Of a DNA stretch of 50,231 bases, positions 42,097 to 50,231 are shown in pieces. Where the stretch lies: positions 9,355,492-9,405,722 of the forward strand of contig NZ_KK037166.1 in NCBI RefSeq assembly GCF_000568255.1, in the 5' to 3' direction. Source of the stretch: Kutzneria sp. 744. Its GTDB lineage: Bacteria > Actinomycetota > Actinomycetes > Mycobacteriales > Pseudonocardiaceae. The translations under genes were made by a program, and so were the position numbers. The notes under the pieces were generated by a model. It was not told the origin of the DNA and made no database searches. It worked only from the letters and a program-made list of their open reading frames with translations. The stretch's first letter is position 1; each line of letters begins with the position of its first letter.

Positions 42097-43032
42097 TCAA
42101 GCACGGAGCCTGCTGAGGCGGCGGGTGCTCGGCCAGCGCACGTCGCGCACCCAGCCCAGCTTCTCGAAGATCCAGATCAGGCGGGCGGACACGTCGACCT
42201 GGCCCCGCAGCACGCCGTGGCGGGCCGAGGTCGGGTCGGCGTGGTGCAGGTTGTGCCAGGCCTCGCCCATGCTCAGGATGGCCAGCGGCCAGAAGTTGGC
42301 CGACCGGTCGCGAGCGGCGAACGGGCGGTCGCCGATCATGTGGCAGATCGAGTTCACCGACCAGGTGACGTGGTGCAGGAAGGCCACCCGGACCACGCCG
42401 GCCCAGAAGAAGCCGGTCACGGCGCCCCACCAGGACCAGGTGACCAGGCCGCCGACCAGGGCCGGCAGCAGCAGCGTGGCGAAGGTCAGCGGGCCGAACA
42501 GGCGATGCACCAGACGCATGTCCGGGTCCGCTTCCATGTCCGGTGCGAATCGCTGGCGGTTGGTCAGGTCGCGGTCGAAGATCCAGCCCATGTGGGCGTG
42601 CCAGAAGCCGCGGACCAGGGCCGCCGGCGAGGTGCCGAAGTTCCACGGCGAGTGCGGGTCGCCCTCGCGGTCCGAGAAGGCGTGGTGCCGGCGGTGGTCG
42701 GCCACCCAGTGCAGGACGGGGCCCTGCACTGAGAGGCTGCCGGCCACCGCCAGCGCGATCCGCATGGCCCGGCCGGTCTTGAACGAGCCGTGGGTGAAGT
42801 AGCGGTGGAATCCGACGGTCACGCCGAGGCAGCTGACCGTGTAGAAGACCGCGGCCGAGATCAGGTCGGCCCAGCCGACTCCCCAGCCCCACAGCACCGG
42901 GATGGCGGCGACCAGCGCGATCGCCGGCACGATGGCGAAGATGTACACGGCGACCTGCGCGGGCATCTTGCGTTTGCCCTCGTGCAGCGCGGTCATCCGG
43001 CGGGTGTCCTTGGCGTCGGCCAGGGTCGTCAT
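42097..43032 (-). CDS. acyl-CoA/fatty acid desaturase (delta-9 type)
   Basis: 311-aa membrane di-iron desaturase. The three histidine boxes are present: HRYFTH, HRRHH and HNLHH, with four or so hydrophobic segments between. It introduces a double bond in membrane fatty acyl chains. The start is uncertain: the ATG at 43032 (MTTLADAKD) has no ribosome site but a TACTCT 6-7 nt upstream could make it leaderless; a GTG at 43077 would add 15 residues. It follows the MarR gene by 62 nt on the same strand. Confidence 0.92.
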   Translation of the reverse strand: MTTLADAKDTRRMTALHEGKRKMPAQVAVYIFAIVPAIALVAAIPVLWGWGVGWADLISAAVFYTVSCLGVTVGFHRYFTHGSFKTGRAMRIALAVAGSLSVQGPVLHWVADHRRHHAFSDREGDPHSPWNFGTSPAALVRGFWHAHMGWIFDRDLTNRQRFAPDMEADPDMRLVHRLFGPLTFATLLLPALVGGLVTWSWWGAVTGFFWAGVVRVAFLHHVTWSVNSICHMIGDRPFAARDRSANFWPLAILSMGEAWHNLHHADPTSARHGVLRGQVDVSARLIWIFEKLGWVRDVRWPSTRRLSRLRA

Positions 43033-43094
43033 GAGGGCGAGAGTACGGGTCCAGCCTGGGGTGTTCGCCAGACCCACCGGTGAAGAGTAGTTGT

Positions 43095-43535
43095 CTAGTG
43101 GTTTGCCTCGTGCTGCACGTTCGCCACCAGCAGCGCGAGCGTGTCACCCAGTTCGGTGAGCCGCTCCGGCTCGATGCCGTGTCGCAGCCGTTCGTCGAAC
43201 TCGCCCGCCGCCTTCCGGAGCCGGTGAAATGCCTGCTCACCGTCGTCGGTCAGCTCGATCTGGTGGACCCTGCGGTTGGCCGGGTCCCTCCTTCGGGTGA
43301 TCAGTCCGTCCCGCTCCATGCCCGACAGGTGGTGGGTCATCGTCGCCTCGCGCAGCTCCAGCGCCTCCGCGAGATCTCTTTGCGTCGCATCGGGATTGAT
43401 CTTGAGCTGCAGCAGCACCAGCCAGACCGACTGGGAGCCGCCGGCCGCCGCGAGCGCGTCTTCGAAGGCCCGGCTGAGGGTGCGTGCCACTCGGGCGACC
43501 GCGAGCCCGATCGGTGGTTGCTGTGGACGGCCCAT
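43095..43535 (-). CDS. MarR-family transcriptional regulator
   Basis: 146-aa winged-helix repressor-type protein with LKINPDATQRDLAEALELREATMTHHLSGMERDGLITRRRDPANRRVHQIELTDDG forming the HTH and wing (about residues 45-100). It begins 10 nt after the SnoaL-like gene, so it is probably the third gene of the NmrA operon, and is a candidate to bind the TTAG palindromes at that operon's promoter. Confidence 0.92.
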   Translation of the reverse strand: MGRPQQPPIGLAVARVARTLSRAFEDALAAAGGSQSVWLVLLQLKINPDATQRDLAEALELREATMTHHLSGMERDGLITRRRDPANRRVHQIELTDDGEQAFHRLRKAAGEFDERLRHGIEPERLTELGDTLALLVANVQHEANH

Positions 43536-43545
43536 GGCGTCGAGC

Positions 43546-43914
43546 TTAGGCCGGGCGTCCGATGGGGCTCAGCTGCGTGCCCGCCAGCTGCCAGCTGTCG
43601 CCGTTTCGCACCCAGATGTGCGTCGACCGGAACCTTCCGTCCGACGGCGTGCCGCGGTAGGCCGCCTTCTGCACGTGGATCCCGATCACCAGCGCCGTGT
43701 CGCCGATCTCGCGGACCTCTCGCTCCTGCCAGTCCAGCTGCGTCGTCACGAGGTCTCCGCTGCGGTACCGGTCCAGCCACTGCGTCTTGTCCAGCACGAA
43801 GCCGAACGGTCCCACCAGTCGGAAGTCTTCGGCCGCCATCCCGTCCAGTGTGGACACGTCCCCTTTGACTTCCGCTTGCGCCCACTGCGTTTCCAGCTCG
43901 CCGATCGTGGTCAT
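43546..43914 (-). CDS. SnoaL/NTF2-like (DUF4440-type) protein
   Basis: 122-aa cone-shaped alpha+beta barrel protein. Typical pattern: TQWAQAEVKGDVSTLDGMAAEDFRLVGPFG near the N-terminus and THIWVRNGDSWQLAGTQLSPI at the end. Members bind or convert small hydrophobic ligands; role here is unknown. The ATG at 43914 has AAGGAGGAG just upstream and overlaps the NmrA stop (ATGA), showing coupling. Confidence 0.88.
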   Translation of the reverse strand: MTTIGELETQWAQAEVKGDVSTLDGMAAEDFRLVGPFGFVLDKTQWLDRYRSGDLVTTQLDWQEREVREIGDTALVIGIHVQKAAYRGTPSDGRFRSTHIWVRNGDSWQLAGTQLSPIGRPA

Positions 43915-44756
43915 TGCTCCTCCTTGAAGTGCTTTTCCGCCCACTGCTCGAATGTCGTCGCCTTGCGTTTGAGGATCTTCTCGGTGGCGTCGGAGATCTC
44001 CGCCCCGTAGTCCCCTCTGAGCACGTGCTCCACCATCGCTTCCGCCAGCTCACGCTCCATGCCTGCCCTGACGATCCCGTCGACCGTCTCTTCGACCGTC
44101 GGTTCTCTGAGCGTCAGCCGTCGGTTCAGGATCTTCGCCACGATGTCCAGTTCTTGTTGTGGCGTAATCGCTTCCGGCCCTGACAGCTCTAGTGTCCGGT
44201 TGGCGAGGCCGCCCTCCGTCAGCGCTTTCACCGCCACCGCCGCAATATCTTCCGGCGCGATCGGCGCCGTCCGCTTCTTGGCGAACGCCACCGTCACTTC
44301 GTCGCCCCTTCGCAGCATGTGCTTCCAGTGCAGCGTGTTCGACATGAACCTCCCCGGCCGGAGCATCGTGTGGTCGATCCCGCTCCCCGTCACCGCCCTT
44401 TCGTCTTCGCGGTGCCATGCCGCCACCTTCGGGTGGCTGTCTTCCCCTCCCTTTGCCACCGAGAGCTTCACCAGGTACCCCACGCCCGCCTCTTTCGCCG
44501 CCCTGACCTGGGCCCTCGTGTGCAGGTTTTCGCTCCCCGTCACCTGCCCCGTCATCAGGAACGCCTTTCGCACCCCTTCGAACGCCTCCCTCAGGCTCTC
44601 CGCGTCCTCGCAGTCCCCTCTGACCACCTCCACGCCCTCCGGAAACCTCACCCCTTCCGGCCTCCTCGTCATCGCCCTCACCGCCAGCCCTCGCGCCGCC
44701 AGCGCCTTCACCACCTCGGCCCCCACGTGCCCCGTAGCTCCGATTACCAGGATCAT
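43911..44756 (-). CDS. NmrA-like NAD(P)-binding protein
   Basis: 281-aa atypical SDR: N-terminal NAD(P) motif MILVIGATGHVGAEVVKAL, no Tyr-x3-Lys pair at the usual place, and a helical C-terminal part. Such proteins act as redox sensors or quinone/ether reductases. The ATG at 44756 coincides with the expected transcription start of a strong promoter (44763-44791), so its mRNA is probably leaderless. First gene of the NmrA-SnoaL-MarR operon. Confidence 0.9.
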   Translation of the reverse strand: MILVIGATGHVGAEVVKALAARGLAVRAMTRRPEGVRFPEGVEVVRGDCEDAESLREAFEGVRKAFLMTGQVTGSENLHTRAQVRAAKEAGVGYLVKLSVAKGGEDSHPKVAAWHREDERAVTGSGIDHTMLRPGRFMSNTLHWKHMLRRGDEVTVAFAKKRTAPIAPEDIAAVAVKALTEGGLANRTLELSGPEAITPQQELDIVAKILNRRLTLREPTVEETVDGIVRAGMERELAEAMVEHVLRGDYGAEISDATEKILKRKATTFEQWAEKHFKEEQ

Positions 44757-44762
44757 GCCGGA

Positions 44763-44791
44763 AGGTTAGATGCCTAAGAGTTAGATGTCAA
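44763..44791 (-). promoter_or_regulatory. promoter with overlapping TTAG operator, leaderless start
   Basis: Minus strand: -35 TTGACA (44786-44791), 17-bp spacer, -10 TAACCT (44763-44768), start expected at about 44756, the NmrA ATG itself. The plus strand reads TTAGATGCCTAA and CTAAGAGTTAG, two palindromes overlapping the -10 and spacer, and a repeated TTAGATG; a MarR-type repressor could bind there. Confidence 0.7.
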
Positions 44792-45002
44792 AGGGTGTAG
44801 CTCGTGATGCGACCGAACCGGGCAACGCGAGCACTCAACGCACCACCCACCTGGCGTGACCACGGTTCGGGTGGCAAGGCCGCGACGGCACCGACATCCG
44901 TCAACACAGGAGCTTGCCGTCGTGGTCGCGGCAGCGGCCCCTCCCACGCTGAGGCCTCCGACTGTGCCCGACCGGTGCGCGGGGAGCCCTCCGTTAGCCT
45001 CC

Positions 45003-46104
45003 TCAGAACGGAGGCTCGTCCAGCGGTTCGGGCTTGGTGACGTACGTCTGCCCCCATCGCGTCTTCACCGTCGTGGTGCCGTCTTTCTCGATACTCACCT
45101 CGGCCTTGGTGGCGTGCTTGTACCGATGATGCCGTCGATCCAGGGGTGCGAGATTGGTGCCGGTTGACTCGCCCAACGGCCACGCCGTCGCATGATCGAT
45201 GTCACAACTCCGCGACGGATGCGAACAGCACGGCATCGCACACGTCTGGTGACGGGCGCGGATGAACCGATCCACGCCGACCTTGGGCCGATACAACTTC
45301 GGCGTGTACTCCACCAGGTGCCCAGCCGGATCCGTGAGCAGCCGGTGAAACAAGGCACCTGGGTGCGACATCAACTCCCGCACCACTTCGGCGGGAATCA
45401 ACTGCCCGGCCGCCATCTTCCCGGGCCGCTCGTCAACACCCCCAGCAGGGCGGTGATAGGCACGGTGACCTGGATCAGGGGCTTGAGCCCGGCCGTCTTG
45501 GGGTCTTCGAGAATCAGGCCGGCCATCACGTCAGCGCGCACGGCGTCGATGGTGCGGCCGTTCTTGGCTTCCTGGCTGGCGAGGCGGTCGATCTTGGCGT
45601 ACATAGCCTGGGCGATCTCCGCAGGCTGTTGGCAGGCGAGGGTGGCCATGCTGTCTTCGTCGTCGTGGAGGACGACTTTGCGGTCGCGGCGGGCCTTTTC
45701 GCGGCGTTCCAGGTGGACGGCGGGGTCGGCGCGCTGCAACCGGGCTTGGGACGAGCGACGGAGTTGTTGGGAGGAGCGGCCTTCGGCGGTTTCCAAGGTC
45801 TTGGCGACGACCCGTTGGGGAGGTCTTCGGGGTAGTCCTTGGAGGGGTCGACGATGGCGTGGGCGGAGCGTTCGGAGATGGTGCCGGCGGCCATGGCGTC
45901 GAAGACGTTGGGGAACAAGGACTCTACGCGGGCGCACCATTTTACGGTGTCCTCGGCGTTGGCGGGCGAGAGTCCGAGGGCCATGCCGATGTCGGTGGGG
46001 ACGTACTCGTCGGTGTACAGCTCGGCGATGAGGCGGGCCCGTTCGGCACTGAGCCGGCGGATGAGGCGCTCGCATTCGATCAGGCGAGCGACTTTGTGTT
46101 TCAT
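45003..46104 (-). pseudogene. DUF222/HNH endonuclease (13E12-type), two frameshifts
   Basis: The gene reads MKHKVARLIECERLIRRL to DYPEDLP in one frame, continues as QRVVAKTLETAEG to ITALLGVL in a second, and ends as MAAGQLIPAEVVRELM to the HNH region CDIDHATAWPLGESTGTN in a third. Adding one base in the GGGG run at 45817-45820 and one near 45436 restores a single DUF222 plus HNH protein of about 367 residues. The family belongs to repeated actinobacterial 13E12 elements of unclear role. The breaks may be true decay or sequencing indels; the first is in a homopolymer. Confidence 0.8.
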
Positions 46105-46326
46105 ACCAGCAATTCTATGCGCCGACAAAGATCGACTCGAATCACGAACGGGTGAAAGCTTTGGAGTGTAACGACTTACCGCTACGAAAGCTGGCAATGG
46201 AAAGGCGCACAACGGGTGTGTGGCTGGAATGCGAGCAACGGTGGGGACTGCTGGCGGTGGCAGAGGCCGGGTGCGGCAGTGGGAGGAGTTGTTGGGCGGA
46301 GACGTCGCTGGCGGGGCAGAACGAAC

Positions 46327-46367
46327 GGGAGCTGCCGACTGCTCCACGAGAACAGCCGGCAGCTCCC
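46327..46367 (-). terminator. terminator after the enoyl-CoA hydratase gene
   Basis: 11-bp perfect arms GGGAGCTGCCG (46327-46337) and CGGCAGCTCCC (46357-46367), 13 nt downstream of the hydratase stop on the minus strand. No T-tract. The remaining space to the DUF222 start holds nothing I recognise. Confidence 0.65.
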
Positions 46368-46380
46368 CGAACCACAGGAC

Positions 46381-47145
46381 CTACTGCCCGGTCCAACGGG
46401 GCGGGCGCTTCTCGGCGAAGGCCTGGGCGCCCTCGCGGGCGTCGGAGGAGGCGAAGACGGGGGTGGTGATGGCCTCCTGGCGGGAGAAGGCCTCGGCGGA
46501 GGGCCAGTCGCGGGACTCGACGATGACCTTCTTCGTGGCACGGACGGCGAGGGGGCCGTTGGCGGCGATCTCGGCGGCCAGGGAGCGGGCGTCCGAAAGG
46601 GCCTCCCCGGGGGAAGCCAACCGGTTGACGAAGCCGAAGTGGTGGCCGCGAGGCGCATCGAGGAAGCCGCCGGTCAGCGCGAGCTCCATGGCCACGTGGT
46701 AGGGGAGACGAGAGGGTAGGCGGAGGACACCGCCGCCGGCGGCGACGAGGCCGCGCTTGACCTCGGGGATGCCGAACTTGGCGTCGGTGGAGGCGACGAC
46801 GAGGTCGCAGGCGAGGGCGATCTCCAGACCGCCGGCCAGGGCGTAGCCCTCGACGGCGGCGATGAGGGGCTTCACGGGAGGCCGCTGGGTGATGCCGGCG
46901 AAACCACGGCCCTCGACGGTGGGGAACTCACCCCGCACGAAGGCCTTGAGGTCCATGCCGGCGCAGAACGTGCCACCGGCCCCGGTGACGATGCCGACGA
47001 CCAGGTCGTCACGGCGGTCGAGCTCGTCGACGGCGGCGGCGAGGCCCTCGGCGACGGCCCCGTCCACGGCGTTGCGCGCGGACGGGCGGTTGATGGTGAT
47101 CACGGCGACGCCGTCGGAGAACTCGGTCAAGACCTCATCGGACAT
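46381..47145 (-). CDS. enoyl-CoA hydratase/isomerase (crotonase family)
   Basis: 254-aa crotonase-fold enzyme. Visible: VVGIVTGAGGTFCAGMDLKAF (oxyanion-hole region), EGYALAGGLEIALACDLVVAS with the first catalytic-position Glu, and FGIPEVKRGLVAAGGG with the second. It would hydrate enoyl-CoA in fatty acid degradation. The ATG at 47145 starts 14 nt after the LAL regulator stop on the same strand, and a hairpin terminator follows. Confidence 0.92.
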   Translation of the reverse strand: MSDEVLTEFSDGVAVITINRPSARNAVDGAVAEGLAAAVDELDRRDDLVVGIVTGAGGTFCAGMDLKAFVRGEFPTVEGRGFAGITQRPPVKPLIAAVEGYALAGGLEIALACDLVVASTDAKFGIPEVKRGLVAAGGGVLRLPSRLPYHVAMELALTGGFLDAPRGHHFGFVNRLASPGEALSDARSLAAEIAANGPLAVRATKKVIVESRDWPSAEAFSRQEAITTPVFASSDAREGAQAFAEKRPPRWTGQ

Positions 47146-47159
47146 GGCACCCAGGCTAG

Positions 47160-50075
47160 TCAGGGTGCCAGGATCGCGCTGGCGTAGGTGCTGAGGGCCT
47201 CGCGGTCGGGCTGCTGGGTCTTGGCGATGAGGCTGGCGACGTGCTTCTCGACGGTACGAGGAGAGATGTGCAGGCGGTTCGCGATGGCCTTGTTGCCGAG
47301 CCGCTCCACCAACAGCCGGAAGACGTCGTACTCCCGCACGGTGACGCCGACGGACCGCAGGGCGCTGGGCACCTGGTCGGCCCCGACGCGACGCTGCTGA
47401 ACGGACACGCCGACCTGGCGCAGCAGAGCCCGGCAGGCGGACGCGGTGCCGGTCACATTGTTACGGTGGAAGTACTCCTCGGCATTGCGCAGCCACGTGA
47501 CGGGATCACCCCAACCGTCGACGTGGGCGGCCTCGGCGACCAGACGCAAACCGAGGTTCCGCGCCATGGGGAACGCCCCGCCGACCTGCTGGGCGGCGGC
47601 CATGGCGCACTCGGCCTGCTCGACCTTGCCCTCCCGGCCGTACAACACGGCCCCGGCGAGCTCGGCGAAGTGACGGTTCCACCGCATCCCACCGGCCGGT
47701 GTGGACGTCACGGAGTGGTGCTGCGACCAGTCGAAGCGGCCCTCAAGGACCCCCAGCAACAGGTCGAGGCCGTGCCGCCCGGCCAGGTGGAAGGTGGTGG
47801 GGTTCTCGGCCTCGAAAGCCAAGGCCTGCGCCAACTCCCGGTCGGCGAGGTCCCGGTTCTCCTCCAACAGCGCGCAGAAAACCCGGGCCAGGCCGAAGGA
47901 AAGGGGCAGCTCCTGGGACCTTTCCCCGCCCCACTGCCGAAACTCGGCCAGGGCCTCGTCCATCTCCCGCCGACGGCCCTGATGCCCGGCCAGCGTCGCC
48001 TTGGCCATCAGGGCATAGCGGACGATCGAGCTGAGCTGGAGCCGCCGGGCGGACTCGCCGCAGGCGACGATGCGCTCGGTCGCCAGGTCGAAGTCCCCGC
48101 CCAGCACGGTGTGCAGGGCGATGATGGCGTCGGCGTTGTAGGCCATGGTGATCGCGCCGATCCGCAAAGCCTCCTGCCGCGCGCGTTCCAGGCTGCCGGT
48201 GTCCGCAGTGGACAGCCAGTCGATGCCGGCCATGCGCATCATGGCGTACGCCCGCTGCATCGGCAGCTGGTGCTGCTCGCCGAGCTGCTTGGCCTTCTCC
48301 AGGCAGTCCATGGCCTGCGTGATGTCGTGTTCACGGGCGATGATGCCGAGCAGTTCCCACGCCTCGCAGGCGACAACGGGCTGCGAGGATCGTTCGGCGG
48401 CGTCCACGGCACGGCGGGCCAAGGCCTCGGCCCGGGTCAGGCGATCCGGGCGCGGGGTGTCCAATTCCAGGTACGCGGCAACAACATCCACCGGCGCGGT
48501 GTCCTCGTCGGCGGCGTCGGCGCCGAGCAGAGTGCGGGCGGCGGTGACCTGTTCCACGCCGTCCAAGGGGCGACCGGCCAGGTAGGCGACCTTGGCCAGC
48601 CGGGTGTGCAGGGCAGCCCGCCGCCGGGTGTCCAGGACGTCGCCGTCGAAGTCGGCGAGCTTGCCGGCGAGCTGGAAGGCCCGCTCGAAGTGACCGGCCT
48701 CGGCCAGGGCCGGCAGCAGGGATTCGAGGATGTCGGCCCGGATGCCGGCGTCGAGCTTCCGGGTCAGCAGGCGATTGGCCTTGTCCAGCAAGGTGATCGC
48801 GGATCCGGCGGCGCCGTCGCGCAAGGCGCGGCGGCCGGCCTCGGCGAACAGGCGACCGGCGGCGGCGTCCTCGCCGGCGTCCAGACGCAGCGAGGCGACC
48901 AGCTGGCACCAGTGGCCGGGCAGCGTGGGATGCAGCTCCAGCACGGCATCGGCGGCCTTGGAGGACAGCTCGGTGCGGTCGATGGGCGTGAGCTGGCTGA
49001 GCAAAGCCTCCGCGGTCAACGGATGACGGAAGGCGTACCAGTCCGGGGCGGGCTCGTCGGGAGTGACGAGCTGGGCGGCCACGCCGGCGTGCAAATGGGA
49101 AAGCAGTCCACGATCGTCGATGTCGGCGACCTTGCGTACCACCGAAAGTGGGAACCGGTGACCCAGCACAGCAGCCACTGACAGTAGCATTCGGCCTTGG
49201 GGCCCCAGCCGATCCGTGCGGTTGGCGATGCTGCGCACCACCGCCGCCGGCACCTCGGTGCGCAGCTGCCCGACGACCTGCCAGCTGTCCCCGCTGGGCA
49301 CGAGCAGACCGTTGCTCACCATGCCGTGCAACAGTTCCTCGACGATGAACGGGTTGCCGGCGCTGTCGACCCACAGCCGCTGCACCACCTCGTCGGCGAC
49401 CTCGACGCCGTTGACCTCAAGGCACGAGGCGGCCATCGCGCGCACCTGCGCCCGATCCAACCGGCGCAGCTCCAACAGGGCCCCGGTGCGCCGCTGCTCG
49501 CTGGCCCGGGCCAGGTCCAGAGCCGCGCAGGGCTCGCCGCGAATGGTGGCCAGCAGCATCACGGGCTGAAGGTCCAGATTGTCCGTCAGGTACTCGACGA
49601 CGGCCAGCGTCTCGGCGTCGGAGTCGTGCAGATCCTCAAGCACCAGCAGGCATCCACGCCCGCGGCCGGCCACCGACAGCAGCCGCAGCACGGCCTCGGC
49701 CAGCACGACCAGCGACACCGGCTGCGGCGGCGCACCCGCGCCCCACTCAGGTATCAGCCGGCCCAGAACCGGACGGTACGGACCGAGTTCGTTGTCGTCG
49801 AACGGCTCTCCGCCACGGAAAAGCGACAGCAATGCCTCGGTCAACGGACGGAACGGGACCATCGGCCCGATGGTGCTGCCCCGACCGCGCAGCACTCGCA
49901 TGCCGGCGTCGAAGGCCCGCCCGGTGGCCAGCGCGGCCAGCCGTGACTTGCCGATACCGGCCTCTCCGACCAGGAACGCCGATCCTCCGCGCCCGGCTCG
50001 TGTTCCGGACAGCGCCCGCGTGAGCTCGGTCAGCTCGGCGTCGCGGCCGACCAACAGTGGCGCGCGGGTCTGCAT
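47160..50075 (-). CDS. LAL-type LuxR regulator with AAA ATPase domain
   Basis: 971-aa MalT/LAL-like regulator: N-terminal ATPase with Walker A GEAGIGKSRL (about residues 37-46) and Walker B CLLVLEDLHDSD, a long TPR-like helical middle region, and a C-terminal LuxR HTH (REYDVFRLLVERLGNKAIANRLHISPRTVEKHVASLIAKT, about 920-959). Such proteins activate catabolic or antibiotic genes on binding a ligand and ATP. The ATG at 50075 begins MQTRAPLLVGRDAEL. The enoyl-CoA hydratase gene follows directly and may be co-transcribed. Target unknown. Confidence 0.93.
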   Translation of the reverse strand: MQTRAPLLVGRDAELTELTRALSGTRAGRGGSAFLVGEAGIGKSRLAALATGRAFDAGMRVLRGRGSTIGPMVPFRPLTEALLSLFRGGEPFDDNELGPYRPVLGRLIPEWGAGAPPQPVSLVVLAEAVLRLLSVAGRGRGCLLVLEDLHDSDAETLAVVEYLTDNLDLQPVMLLATIRGEPCAALDLARASEQRRTGALLELRRLDRAQVRAMAASCLEVNGVEVADEVVQRLWVDSAGNPFIVEELLHGMVSNGLLVPSGDSWQVVGQLRTEVPAAVVRSIANRTDRLGPQGRMLLSVAAVLGHRFPLSVVRKVADIDDRGLLSHLHAGVAAQLVTPDEPAPDWYAFRHPLTAEALLSQLTPIDRTELSSKAADAVLELHPTLPGHWCQLVASLRLDAGEDAAAGRLFAEAGRRALRDGAAGSAITLLDKANRLLTRKLDAGIRADILESLLPALAEAGHFERAFQLAGKLADFDGDVLDTRRRAALHTRLAKVAYLAGRPLDGVEQVTAARTLLGADAADEDTAPVDVVAAYLELDTPRPDRLTRAEALARRAVDAAERSSQPVVACEAWELLGIIAREHDITQAMDCLEKAKQLGEQHQLPMQRAYAMMRMAGIDWLSTADTGSLERARQEALRIGAITMAYNADAIIALHTVLGGDFDLATERIVACGESARRLQLSSIVRYALMAKATLAGHQGRRREMDEALAEFRQWGGERSQELPLSFGLARVFCALLEENRDLADRELAQALAFEAENPTTFHLAGRHGLDLLLGVLEGRFDWSQHHSVTSTPAGGMRWNRHFAELAGAVLYGREGKVEQAECAMAAAQQVGGAFPMARNLGLRLVAEAAHVDGWGDPVTWLRNAEEYFHRNNVTGTASACRALLRQVGVSVQQRRVGADQVPSALRSVGVTVREYDVFRLLVERLGNKAIANRLHISPRTVEKHVASLIAKTQQPDREALSTYASAILAP

Positions 50076-50163
50076 GGGGCGACCCTAATCGCACAAGCTT
50101 GAAAATCCAGCAGAACTCGATCGTCAATGGCCGAATTGCGGGACGGTCTGCCCCTAGGTGTAC

Positions 50164-50206
50164 GACGGGTCCCCCCATCCGGGCACATCGGATGGGGGGA
50201 CCCGTC
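50164..50206. terminator. strong hairpin terminator at the right edge
   Basis: Perfect 18-bp arms (50164-50181 and 50189-50206) with a 7-nt loop. A minus-strand TGA at 50219-50221, preceded by GTV codons, suggests it terminates a minus-strand gene that enters from beyond the right edge; only its last few codons are in view. Confidence 0.7.
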
Positions 50207-50231
50207 GATCAGCCGGGGTCAGACCGTGCCC

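Noticed and set aside
44804-45002. Small frames between the NmrA promoter and the DUF222 gene
   Set aside because: No ribosome sites or family motifs; treated as non-coding.
46105-46326. Plus-strand frames upstream of the DUF222 pseudogene
   Set aside because: They overlap the hydratase terminator and gene in antisense and show no recognisable protein.

Overview
This is a strongly GC-rich chromosomal window (roughly 70% GC by eye) with frequent GTG starts, dense overlapping genes and typical actinobacterial families: a BTAD regulator, a LAL-type LuxR ATPase regulator, an F420/PPOX-type enzyme, a 13E12-type DUF222/HNH gene and an AidB-like acyl-CoA dehydrogenase. It looks like a soil actinomycete of the Pseudonocardiales (Kutzneria/Amycolatopsis-like). 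That placement is inference; no rRNA or tRNA gene is visible to confirm it.

Left third (1-15.8 kb): a nearly complete choline to glycine catabolic island. In pathway order: a choline dehydrogenase-like GMC flavoprotein (8560-10197) and an aldehyde dehydrogenase (7090-8553) make betaine. A Rieske oxygenase (14097-15200), probably fed by a separate Rieske ferredoxin (5534-5851) and ferredoxin reductase (5851-7008), demethylates betaine. A dimethylglycine oxidase-like protein (11708-14080) makes sarcosine, and heterotetrameric sarcosine oxidase soxBDAG (4488 down to the left edge) makes glycine. A permease (10194-11708) lies inside the main operon. An IclR regulator (4655-5428) sits in the middle, and a 17-bp dyad with consensus GTTGCG-N5-(C)RCAAC occurs upstream of all three catabolic transcripts.

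15.8-22.4 kb: an amine utilisation cluster. One minus-strand run encodes a permease, an Lrp/AsnC regulator, a class III aminotransferase and a second permease. A divergent aldehyde dehydrogenase completes a putrescine/GABA-like transamination and oxidation route. 22.4-25.6 kb: a BTAD regulator, a cytochrome P450 and a LuxR protein with a degenerate receiver, with a long hairpin between the first two. 25.6-30.0 kb: TetR plus AidB-like acyl-CoA dehydrogenase, then a convergent three-gene operon of an XRE regulator, an ImmA/IrrE-type metallopeptidase and a seven-helix membrane protein. 30.4-33.2 kb: GntR with a divergent nitrilase-family hydrolase, a coiled-coil membrane protein of unknown function, a PPOX/F420-type protein and a 64-aa membrane protein.

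33.3-39.9 kb: glutamate synthase gltD and gltB. gltB carries an exact, in-frame 559-bp direct duplication joined by 20 bp of AT-rich filler, the most striking anomaly in the window (recent mutation or assembly artefact). 40.2-47.1 kb: SDR, zinc alcohol dehydrogenase, fatty acid desaturase, an NmrA/SnoaL/MarR operon with a strong leaderless promoter, a twice-frameshifted DUF222/HNH pseudogene and an enoyl-CoA hydratase. 47.2-50.1 kb: a large LAL regulator. Two intergenic palindromes (4565-4617 and 33276-33330) share a 45-bp skeleton with compensating arm changes and appear to be members of a dispersed hairpin family.
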